NCBI GenBank assembly: GCA_026770585.1
Contig: MU646773.1
Coordinates: 171,884-197,392, forward strand
Source of the DNA: Baffinella frigidus
Taxonomy: Eukaryota; Cryptophyceae; Cryptomonadales; Baffinellaceae
Direction of reading: 5' to 3'
DNA: 25,509 bases
A program made the position numbers and the translations under genes. Position 1 is the stretch's first letter. Each line of letters opens with the position of its first letter. This document shows positions 8,641 to 17,200 of this stretch, in pieces. The notes beneath the pieces are model-generated. The model was not told the origin of the DNA and made no database searches. It saw only the letters and a program-made list of their open reading frames with translations.

Positions 8641-8937
8641 CCACGGACGTAGCGCCCCCCACTGGCTGACGTCCACTCGCAGTGTGTACCCCACAGGCAG
8701 GAGGACTTACATCGACGTTTTGTACCGAGTCGTGTCCAGATAAGTCCTCCGTCATCGTTGGCGTTCGGCATGAAAACCCCAGCCGCTGACGTAGCGTCCC
8801 CCACAGGTAGGAGGAGGCAGCGCAGGGGGAAGCGCAGGGGGGGGGGCGTGGGGTGGCGGGTGGCGGGGGGGCAGAGAGTCGCCACTGGACATGCATTCGC
8901 TGGGGGCGGTGCTAGAGGTCCCATTTCCTAACACCGA
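8640..8937. repeat. Diverged direct repeats, no gene
   Basis: GACGTAGCG ... CCCCACAGG-AGGAGGA segments recur at about 8645-8705 and 8786-8817, followed by a G-rich stretch. Open frames here are low complexity. No gene was recognised. Confidence 0.45.
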
Positions 8938-9200
8938 CACCCTAAACCCCCAATCCTAAACTTTAAAACCCTAAACCCTGAACTCTGAACCCTGAACTCT
9001 GAACCCTGAACCCTAAACCCTAAACCCTGAACCCTAAACCCTAAATCTTACACCTTAAACCCTGAACTCTGAACCCTAAACCCTGAACCCTGAACCTCAA
9101 ACCCTAAACCCTAAACCCTAAACCCTAAACTCTAAACCCTAAACAAAAAACCTTCCAAACTCTGAACCCTGAACAACACACTTTGGAAACACTAAACCCT
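8938..9200 (+). repeat. C-rich telomere-like array
   Basis: About 35 degenerate CCCTAAA/CCCTGAA heptamers with CTCTGAA variants. C-rich on the plus strand. Confidence 0.95.
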
Positions 9201-9284
9201 ACACCCGAAAGCAGGGGCATGGAGAGGCGGCGCGGTTGCCGAGTGGGATCGATTCTCCAGGGGGGCTCAGCGCCACAGGTGCGT

Positions 9285-9392
9285 GTAGTGATGACATACT
9301 TGTGTTGATATACTAGTGCGTGATGATATGCTGGTGATGATATACTAGTGAGTGATGATATACTAGTGATGATATACTAGTGATGATATACT
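9285..9392 (+). repeat. Minisatellite, TGATGATATACTAG units
   Basis: Six or so units of TGATGATATACTAG, some extended by TGAG or TGCG. It is flanked by a pair of diverged 70-bp direct repeats (about 9217-9290 and 9408-9485) ending AGCCACAGGTG. Confidence 0.9.
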
Positions 9393-9663
9393 GCGGAAAC
9401 CTCAGGGTCAGTGCAGGGAGAGGCGTGGCAGGCGCGTGGATTGAGTGCCGGAGGGGGGGCTAGGAGCCACAGGTGTGCACATAGCAAACTCCTCAAGGAA
9501 AAATACCAACCTGCTAATTAGAACGCAGCAAACTATCCCAGAGAATGGCATGTGTGTGGGAGAATGGCGTGTCTATTGATCGCTTCGCAATACCGCGGGA
9601 CGCGCGGGTTCACCCTGGAGAGTGTATGTGCGTCCTGACCCGAGAGCAACCCCCATAAAGGTA

Positions 9664-9759
9664 TCCCTCAAGTGGCGCTTACGCTCCTACTTACGCGGCC
9701 TATACCTAGGAGCCTACCACCTTCTGCGGGTCAAATATGACCAGCTCGCACTTAAGGGG
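9664..9759. mobile_element. R4 MITE-like element with TA flanks
   Basis: 96 bp. Inverted ends TCCCTCAAGTGGC ... GCTCGCACTTAAGGGG, flanked by TA on both sides (9662-9663 and 9760-9761). It interrupts one unit of the surrounding tandem repeat, which proves it is an insertion. Confidence 0.85.
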
Positions 9760-10228
9760 TACGCGTTGGTGGTTTGCATGAACTTTATTGGACACCCACA
9801 AATTACGAAACGGTGATTGTTGGTGGTGCGGCGCAGGTTGGTAGTGGCAAGTGACTGTGCGTGTCCTGATCCGAGAGAAACCCACGTAACGGTATACTTT
9901 TGTGTGGTTTGGCAGGTTCAGCTATGGCATACCCACAAAATCACGAAATGCTGAGTGTTGGTGGTGGTGCGGCGTGGCAGCTGTACTGTGCGTGTCTTGA
10001 CCCGAGATAAACTCACGTAACGCTATACTTTGTGTGGGTTGGCAGGTTCAGGTATCGGATACGCACACAATCACAAAATGCTGAGTGTCGGTGGTGGTGC
10101 GGCGTGGCAGCTGTACTGTACGTGTCCTGATCCGAGATAAACCCCTGCACGTGTAACGGAATACTTTGTGTGGGTTGGCGCAGGTTCCTCGTGGCAAGTT
10201 CGCCCCGGAGAGTGTGTGTGTCCTGATC

Positions 10229-10276
10229 TGTATCCCTTAAGTGGCGCGTACGCTCCTACTTACGAGGCCTATGGTG
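10229..10276. mobile_element. R4 element, truncated
   Basis: The left half of R4 (TATCCCTTAAGTGGCGCGTA, then CGCTCCTACTTACGAGGCCT) with no right end. Confidence 0.75.
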
Positions 10277-10299
10277 GTGTGGAGCAGGTTCATCGTGGC

Positions 10300-10720
10300 A
10301 AGTGAAGCAGACCCCGCAGAGCGCTGACTCCCGGCGGAGCGCCCGCCCTGGCAGCTCCGGATCTCGCGCCAAGTCAGCCCCCCTCCCTCTGTCCCCCAGA
10401 CTTTATAGGAGAGAAGACTTGGGTGAGCGCTGACTCCCGCAGGAGCGCACGCCCTGGCAGCTCCGGCTCTCGCGCTAAGTCTGTCCCCTCCCTCTGTCCA
10501 ATCCCTTAAGTGGCCAGACAGTCAAATTTGACTGCCAAGAAGTCCTAGGCAGGTCCTAGGGCCCTGCGGTAGCGTGTATGAGCCTACTGGGCACTTACGG
10601 GATAGACATTATAGGAGGGAAGACTTGAGTGAGCGTGTGACTCCCCGGTGGGGGACACACCCTGGCAGCTCCGGCTCTCGCGCTAAGTCTGCCCCCTCCC
10701 TCTTTCCTGATAGGAGAACA
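10300..10720 (+). repeat. Three tandem units of about 105 bp
   Basis: The unit GCGCTGACTCCCGSMGGAGC ... CCCTGGCAGCTCCGGCTCTC ... CCCTCCCTCTGTCC ... AGACTTTATAGGAG occurs at about 10320, 10427 and 10635. An R4 element at 10502-10602 splits the second spacer. It could be old exon echoes, but no convincing frame was found. Confidence 0.75.
10502..10602. mobile_element. R4 element inside tandem repeat
   Basis: Ends TCCCTTAAGTGGCCAG ... TGGGCACTTACGGGA; the core CCTAGGCAGGTCCTAGGGCC matches other R4 copies. Removing it restores the spacer of the neighbouring unit. Confidence 0.8.
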
Positions 10721-11000
10721 GACTGAGCGTGTTAGCGTGTTGACTGTCCCATCTCTGGTCGTTGCGATGCCGGGCTGCTTCTTCCAATAGAGAGCCGCTA
10801 TCCCTACGCGGGAGCGCTATTTTATTTTAAAACACCCCAACGTATTTTAAGAATTTGTACCACAATCATCCACTTTTGGAGAGAATTGAAGGGGGGGATG
10901 ACTTTGATAATAGAGGGCTGCACCGGATGAGTGCGTTATTGGAGCCATTTGAGGTTAGGCCCTCCCAGGTAGCCTGGTGCATCTCTCACGGTTGTAGCAA

Positions 11001-11061
11001 TCCTGGTTCAGCTCTGACAGGAGCGGTGCACGCATGACCCCCATGGAGGAGAAGCAGCAAA
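11001..11061 (+). pseudogene. Echo of the terminal exon at 11299
   Basis: Copies the intron end and the first codons of the 11299-11374 exon (TCCTGGTTCA ... GACCCCCATGGAGGAGAAGC). R3 and R4 elements lie between echo and exon. The acceptor is CATG instead of CAGG here. Confidence 0.8.
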
Positions 11062-11143
11062 ACCCCCTCAGGACACTAGGCATAGGCCTCCTGTAGGGTC
11101 CTAGGAGGAGGCGGTTTCTTATGAGCGAGGTACCCCTGCAGCT
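11062..11143. mobile_element. R3 element, one end
   Basis: Core CTAGGCATAGGCCTCCTGTA and the right end GGTTTCTTATGAGCGAGGTA followed by CCCCTGCAG. The left inverted end is absent, replaced by the exon echo. Confidence 0.7.
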
Positions 11144-11155
11144 CTCACGGTTATA

Positions 11156-11255
11156 ACCCTTAAGTGACCAGGCCTCCAAATTTGGGGGCCTGGTGTCCTA
11201 GGCTGGTCCTAGGGCCCTACGGTAGGGCGTATGAGCCTACTGGGCACTTAAGGGA
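11156..11255. mobile_element. R4 element with TA flanks
   Basis: 100 bp, ACCCTTAAGTGACCAGG ... TGGGCACTTAAGGGA, with TA at 11154-11155 and 11256-11257. Inside are palindromic CCAGGCCTCCAAATT/TGGGGGCCTGG and the shared CCTAGGGCCCTACGGTAGGG core. Confidence 0.85.
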
Positions 11256-11298
11256 TAGCAAAATCCTGGTTCATCGCTGACAGTTGCGGGGCACGCAG

Positions 11299-11374
11299 GA
11301 CCCCCATGGAGGAGAAGCAGCAAGCGGTGCGAAGCATCCTGAAGCAGCAGGCGCTCTTCGGCTCCCGCGCCTAG
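11299..11374 (+). CDS. Terminal exon of a plus-strand gene
   Basis: Preceded by a CACGCAG acceptor. The frame continues a codon split after two bases and reads TP-MEEKQQAVRSILKQQALF, then GSRA and TAG. This is a compact helical C-terminal tail, much more protein-like than the opposite strand, and it has an echo upstream, as coding exons do in this window. The earlier exons are not found in 8400-11290. It may be the end of the FG-repeat gene or of a separate gene. It converges with RPB7. Confidence 0.5.
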
Positions 11375-11704
11375 TGTACATTCAAATCGAACGAACGACA
11401 GTGGCCTCCTCGGGATTCGTGGAGCCTGTAGCATTCACACCTGGGAGGAAGGGCGTCGGGCCCGCGTCGGAGTGAGGGGCCCGAAGTAAAGAGTAAACCG
11501 TCCTTTCTCTGAAGTAGAGAGATTCAGTAGAGACTTTCGACGCGGTCGTACATAACCCTACGGTGGTCCCAGGGGGGTGCGCGGCTCCTTATGAGCGAGG
11601 TACCCCTGTAAACAACTATGACCATCGCAGCAAAGCCTCAAGTCCAAGCAACCGACCTCTCACTCGCGCACCTGAGTAAGCCACGGCAACGATAGCTAGC
11701 ACGG
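11375..11704 (+). other. 3' flank with an R3 end
   Basis: Probable 3' untranslated and intergenic sequence after the stop at 11374. Positions 11560-11613 carry one R3 end (CTTATGAGCGAGGTACCCCT). No open frame of note. Confidence 0.5.
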
Positions 11705-11902
11705 AAGGGGCGGGGTTTAGGGTTGGGTGTTTGGGATTTAGGTTTTAGGGTTGAGGGTTCAGGGTTTAGGGTTTAGAGATTGGCTTTAGGGGTTTGGGTT
11801 TAGGGTTTAGGGTGTAGGGTTGAGAGCTCAGGGTTTAGGGTTTAGGGTTTAGTGTTTCGGTTTTAGGGTTTAGGGTTTAGGCTTTAGGGTTTAGGGTTGA
11901 AC
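11705..11902 (+). repeat. G-rich telomere-like array
   Basis: Degenerate TTTAGGG heptamers on the plus strand, in the convergent intergenic region before the 3' end of RPB7. Confidence 0.95.
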
Positions 11903-11963
11903 TCCGGTGCTGCATCACGTCTGATCTTTGCTCCTGAACGCGACGCCTTTCCGTGACATGCTT

Positions 11964-12084
11964 ACAGGGGTACCTCGCTCATAAGAAACCGCCCCCCCCA
12001 TCCTAGGGCCACCATAGGGCCCTGGGCATGGGCCTACTGTAGGGTCCAGGGGGTGGCAGTTTCTTATTAGCGAGGTACGCCTGT
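11964..12084. mobile_element. R3 palindromic element
   Basis: 121 bp. Inverted ends ACAGGGGTACCTCGCTCATA (then AGAAAC) and GTTTCTTATTAGCGAGGTAC (then GCCTGT). The core is CATAGGGCCCTGGGCATGGG. It can fold on itself almost end to end. Confidence 0.88.
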
Positions 12085-12114
12085 ACCCTTTCCACGCGCC
12101 TCGGGAGCAAAATG

Positions 12115-12215
12115 CCTAGCTCTGTCTCACTCGGGTTGACTACTATTCTCAAGTTGCCATGTTGGATTCGCTGTACACACCCGTCAACTGTGGAGCGGAA
12201 AAGAGCAGCAGCAGA
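12115..12215. mobile_element. R1 fragment
   Basis: Starts CTAGCTCTGTCTCACTCGGG and continues TCTCAAGTTGCCATG ... TACACACCCGTCAACTGTGG. The right end is not visible. Confidence 0.6.
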
Positions 12216-12292
12216 AAATAAAAGCCACCCTACACGACTGTGCGCATGCACTGTTGTAAAAGAGCGGTGGTCCATCTTTGAGTCACCCCTCT

Positions 12293-12412
12293 ACAGGAGT
12301 ACCTCGCTCATAAGAAAGCGCCACCCCCCTAGGACTACCATAGAGCCCTAGGCATAGCCCTACTGTAGGGCCTCAGGGTATGGTTGGTTTCTTATGCGCG
12401 AGGCGCCCCTGC
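12293..12412. mobile_element. R3 palindromic element, second full copy
   Basis: ACAGGAGTACCTCGCTCATA (then AGAAAG) ... GTTTCTTATGCGCGAGGCGC (then CCCTG). Same length as the copy at 11964 but diverged, so the two are old independent insertions. Confidence 0.85.
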
Positions 12413-12495
12413 ATTTTTCCCCGCAACCAAGCTCACTGACACTCACTTTACTCAGCACCCCCCTCACCCCACCTCTACGATAAGACCCCCCTTGC

Positions 12496-14192
12496 TCACG
12501 CGTCGATGGGACCCAAGAAGTCGCCCAGGATGGTCCCGACTCCGTTCTGTTTAGGGTTTAGGGTTCAGGGTTTAGGGTTTAGGGTTTAGGGTTTAGGGTT
12601 TAGGGTTTAGGGTTTAGGGTTTAGGGTTTAGGGTTTGGGGCACGGCATAGGTCGGGGCACGGTAGTGGTTAGGGTTCAGGGAGAGCACGGCAGGGTTACG
12701 GCTTCAGGATTCATGGGTCCAGGTTTCAGGGTTCAGGGCTTAGGGGTTAGCGTTCAGGGCTAAGGGTTCAGGGGCGAGGGTTCAGGGTTCAGGCACGCTG
12801 ATGTTAGGAATCACGCTGGTGCCCTACCAATTCATCTCAACTTCGCCAGGCCCTTGGACTCGGTGCACTGTTTTGCCAAGAGCACGGCGCGCCGATGCCA
12901 CGCGGTGGACTACGAACCTTTCATCAAAAATCAACTTACCCTGTGGGTAGTTAGCTTTTAGGATGTTCTCATGCAAATTCCATCCAGATGGCACGGGGAG
13001 AGAAGTAGGGTTCAAGGTGTGTGCGAGCGCGAGCTCAAAGAAATTGCCGAGTTGGTGATGTCGTTGCTCGTGCGGAAGAGGGGCGGGGTTCAAGGTGTGT
13101 GCGAGCGTGCGCGTCACCCCCAAAGTCACGGAACCGATAGCACGGGAAGAGGGGCGGGGCGGGGTTCAAGGCCAGTGCGAGCATGAGCGTGAAATCACCG
13201 AGGTGGCGAGTCACGGTATCGATAGCTAGCACGGGTAAACGGGCTGTTTTTCATGGTGGGTGCGAGCGCGAGCTTGAAGAGGTTATCGAGTTGGTGATGT
13301 CATGCGGACGCCAATCAGGCCCAGCAGCAGTTCGTCGGCGGTTTGCTTTCAAGTAACTCTGTCTCCCTCTCCCCTAGATAGATCGATATATAGCTAGATC
13401 TGAATAGGATTGAATGGGATTACCGAGTTGGTGATGTCATTGCTCATGCGAAGGCCAACCTATCTATGTATCTGTGTATCTATGTATCTATGCATCTATG
13501 TATTTATGCATCTATGCATCTATGCATCTATGTATCTATGTATCTATGTATCTATGCATCTATGTATCTATCGCGTCATTACCGAGTTGGTGATGTCATT
13601 GCTCATGCGGACGCCAATCAGCCGCAGCCGCAGCAGCGATCCGTCCCTGCCCGGAACGCCCAGGTTACTTTTCTATGAAAATAGATAGATAGAAAGATAG
13701 ATCGATAGATACGAAAAGGATTTAGGAATATGAATAGGACCAGCCGCAGCCGCAGCGGTCCGTCCCTGAGCGGATGCAAGAGGTTCAGCAATGGATACGA
13801 GCCGCGAAAGCCATACTTTCCTATGAACATCCTATCCAGATGTATCTATCTTTCCATCTATCAATCTATACATCCATCTATCTATCTACCCCCCCTCGGA
13901 AGGAAGAAGGGCCACGGAAAGGGACTGACTAGCTCTGCCGCAGTCAAACAGGGCTCGTCATCACAACAGTGTGGGTGCCGTTTGAGAGGGAGATGCGAGT
14001 GGGGGGAGGGAGAGATCGGGGGGAGGGTTGTGGGCGGNNNNNNNNNNNNNNNNNNNNNNNNNNNNNNNNNNNNNNNNNNNNNNNNNNNNNNNNNNNNNNN
14101 NNNNNNNNNNNNNNNNNNNNNNNNNNNNNNNNNNNNNNNNNNNNNNNNNNNNNNNNNNNNNNNNNNNNNNNNNNNNNNNNNNNNNNNNNNNN

Positions 14193-14286
<94 letters not shown>

Positions 14287-17200
14287 AAGACTTGATGATC
14301 AAGCTGCCATCCCGCGACTTCCAGCAAGGCGGGGCGTGGTCGGCATCCCACTCGAGGTGGTCAGGCTCTTCGCTCAGCCGGCCGTCGCTCAGGTTTGTCT
14401 TGGCGATGAAAACCTGCCGGGGGGGAAGTTAAGGTTAAATAAATTATTCATTTAATAATTTATTTAATATATATGCCGCCAGCCGCCCGTCAGTCTAGCG
14501 CTGGTCGGCATGCCACTCGACCACTTAGCACGCGCCGATTTCCGTCCCCCCCGGATACCCGAGGGAAAAGCGGTTTGAATCCCAAGGCAATGGATAAGAT
14601 TCTAGTTCAAATAGTTCAAGCCCACGGTGGCTGCTAAGTGGATGGTGAGGCTCTTCGCCCAGCAAGCCGTCGCTCAGGTTCGTCTTGGCGATGAAACCTG
14701 CCACCTCAAAACTTCAGTCCAGCTCTGCCTGAGTAAAACTGAGCTCGCCATGAACCACTTTCAGAGCAGACGCCCCGTTGCAAAACGGCACCTCAACGGT
14801 TTTGATGGCGAGCCCAGTACCACCACCTGTAGGCATTGGGATAGAATTTTCTCTTTATGGCGTTGAATGGATATATCTCACTCATTATGGGGTTCGAACG
14901 GGATCACCTTGAGTGCCTGGTTGTTTATACTCAGGCAGCGCTATAGTCAGTCCCTTTCCGTGGCCCTTCTTCCTTCCAAGGGGGGTTTCACAAGCACAGA
15001 AAGGAAATCCTGGTCGAGGATTGCTACCACAAAGCGGGCTACGAAGCGATTTTCGGCCCATTTCGGGCCGAGTTTGCGTTACCTTATCCGAAGGAACCCC
15101 CCCATGTTCCTACGGGTTGCCTACCGTAGGGTCGTATGTCTCATCGCTCAGGGGTTATCCGAAATCCCTTTCCACGCCGGCTGTGTGGCAGGATTGCTAC
15201 TGCGAAGCTCCGAAACGGCAGAGTGAAGACTTCACCGTCCACAGGGACAACGCACCCTCCCGAGAAGACGGCCCTATGTCCCTACGGATTGCCAACCTTA
15301 GGGTCCTTGGATTATCCACGTATGGGGTATTCTCGAAATCCCGTCGCAGACCGCTGTGTGGTAGCGGCAGCGAAAGCAAGACGAAAACCAATGTACAACA
15401 CGACACAACACAAACAAGTAAGCTAAATAAATATTTATAAAATAATTTTCAACGGGTTATATAAAATGATTTAAAACTGGTTTGATGATTGACGGACCTG
15501 CATAGGCCCGCACTGGACGAACAGCCCCTGCTGCGCCGAGGTCTTGACCAGCCCGTTGATTACCTAAGGTTTCGGGTTTGGGGTTTAAAAGTTTGGATGT
15601 AGGGTTCAGGGTGTAGGGTTCAGAGTTCAGGGCTTAAGGTTTAGGGTTCAGGGTGTAGGGTGTAGGGTTCAGGGTGTAGGGTTTAGGGTTTATGTCCAGG
15701 GGTCAGGGTGTAGGGTTCAGGGTTCAGGATTTAGGGTTTAGGCTGAAACATGATTCAGGGTTTAGAGAATACCTCTCCCTTGAACGGCTTGAAGACGATC
15801 GCGTCATATGGCACCGTGAACACCGCCGTGCCTCCAGGCTTCATCCCTGCCCGATAGGTTTGGGTTTTTAGGGTCCAGTGTTGAGGGTTCAGACGTGAAG
15901 ACGATCGTAAGGGTGAGGGTTTAGGATGCCTATCGAGTCATATGGCACCGTGGACACCGCTGTGCACCCAGGCTTCATCCCTGCAGCATAGGGTTTGGGT
16001 TTCGGGTTCATCCCTGAAGCATAGGGGTTAGGGTTCAGGGTTCAGGGTTTGGGGGCTTGAAGACGATCGCGTCATATGGCACCGTGAATACCGCTGTGTC
16101 ACCAGGCTTCATCTCTGAAGCACAGTGTTTAGCATTTAGGGGTTCTATCGAGTAATATGGCACCGTGAACACCACCGACCCCCCAGGCTTCATCCCTGCA
16201 GCACAGTGTTTAGAGTTTGGGGTTTGGGGTTTGGGGTTTAGGGTTTAGGGTTATCGCGTCATGGCACTGTGCATACCGCCGTCCCCCCAGGCTTCATTCC
16301 TAAAACATAGGGGTTGGGGGTTAGGGTTTAGGGTTTAGGGTGTAGAATTTAGGGTTTTGGGTTTCGGGTTTCGGGTTTAGAGTTTAGGGTTTGGGGTCTG
16401 GGATTTAGGGTTTAGGGTTTAGGGTTTAGGTTTTAGGGTTTAGGGTTTGGGGTTTAGGGTTTGAGGGTTTAGGGTTGAGAGTAATGGGTCATGGGTTATG
16501 GGTTATGGGTTATGGGTTATGGGTTATGTGTTATGGGTTGTGGTTCTACTATCACTAGCAAGATCGAATTGTGTAGCAAATTTCTTTGACATAAACCTTT
16601 TCTAGAAAGCTTTATCTGAGAATAAGAGTGTGTGGGAGTGTGAGGGAGTTCGAGCGCGGACAGGTGGGGCATTTGAGGAATCTAGGTTGCCTGCGTAACA
16701 CTGGGCTCGCGATAGAATGCATTTAGGGCAGAGTGACTGGTAAGCAATTGCAAGTATGGTACATGTATGGGAGGATCCATTTTAAGAAGGCAGGGCTAGG
16801 GCCAAACAGCGGGCTACCAAGGGATTTTCCGGGCTGGAAATGCCCGAGTTTTCTTGACCTTATCCGTACGTATGTCCCTACGGGCTGTCTAACGTAGGGT
16901 TCCAGGTCGTATCGCCCAAGGGGTATTCAAAATCCCTTTGAAGTCTGCTGCGTGGGAGTGGCGGCGGACCCGTGGGGTTGATCTTGCCCTCCAGGCGGTC
17001 CACGTCGATCTTGATGACCTTGACAATGAACCCGAACCGCTCGCTGCACGTGTTCTCCACCTGTGCACCATCGCAGCTCTCGGCTCACGCGGCTGCGTCG
17101 GCTGGCGGCACGCTATGCTCGTGGGCGCCATCTGTCCAGTGGTTTCTCCACTCCACACTGTCCCGGCAGTGAGTCCTGCAAGGGCTAGCAGGGTGTCGAG

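Larger units (their letters stand above)
9615..10320 (+). repeat. Tandem repeat of about 120-130 bp, four to five copies
   Basis: The unit GTGTCCTGATCCGAGA-AAAC ... GGTATACTTTGTGTGG ... GGCAGGTTCA ... CACAAAATGCTGAGTG ... GGTGGTGCGGCG starts near 9625, 9850, 9978 and 10102, with a partial near 10210. The first copy is split by an R4 element (9664-9759) and the last carries half of another (10229-10276). No coding sequence was recognised. Confidence 0.85.

Noticed and set aside
8395-8924. Open frames across the GT run
   Set aside because: Their length depends on Thr-His or Val-Cys dipeptides from the microsatellite.
9229-9280. tRNA-like GCGCGGTTGCCGAGTGGG
   Set aside because: No acceptor stem, anticodon arm or T-loop follows, and a diverged copy lies at 9420.
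10855-11037. Possible exon (LLERIEGGDDFDN...FEVRPSQ)
   Set aside because: AT-rich, no good acceptor, and its start resembles a dispersed segment at 17710; not enough to call.
12824-12975. Minus-strand frame GKLIFDERFVVHRVASARR as an RPB7 exon
   Set aside because: RPB7 joins in phase without it and RPB7 proteins have no such segment.
13460-13572. CRISPR-like array
   Set aside because: The 8-base units have no spacers; it is a simple minisatellite.
13730-14455. 241-codon frame across the gap
   Set aside because: Made of N and poly-G translated as X and Gly.
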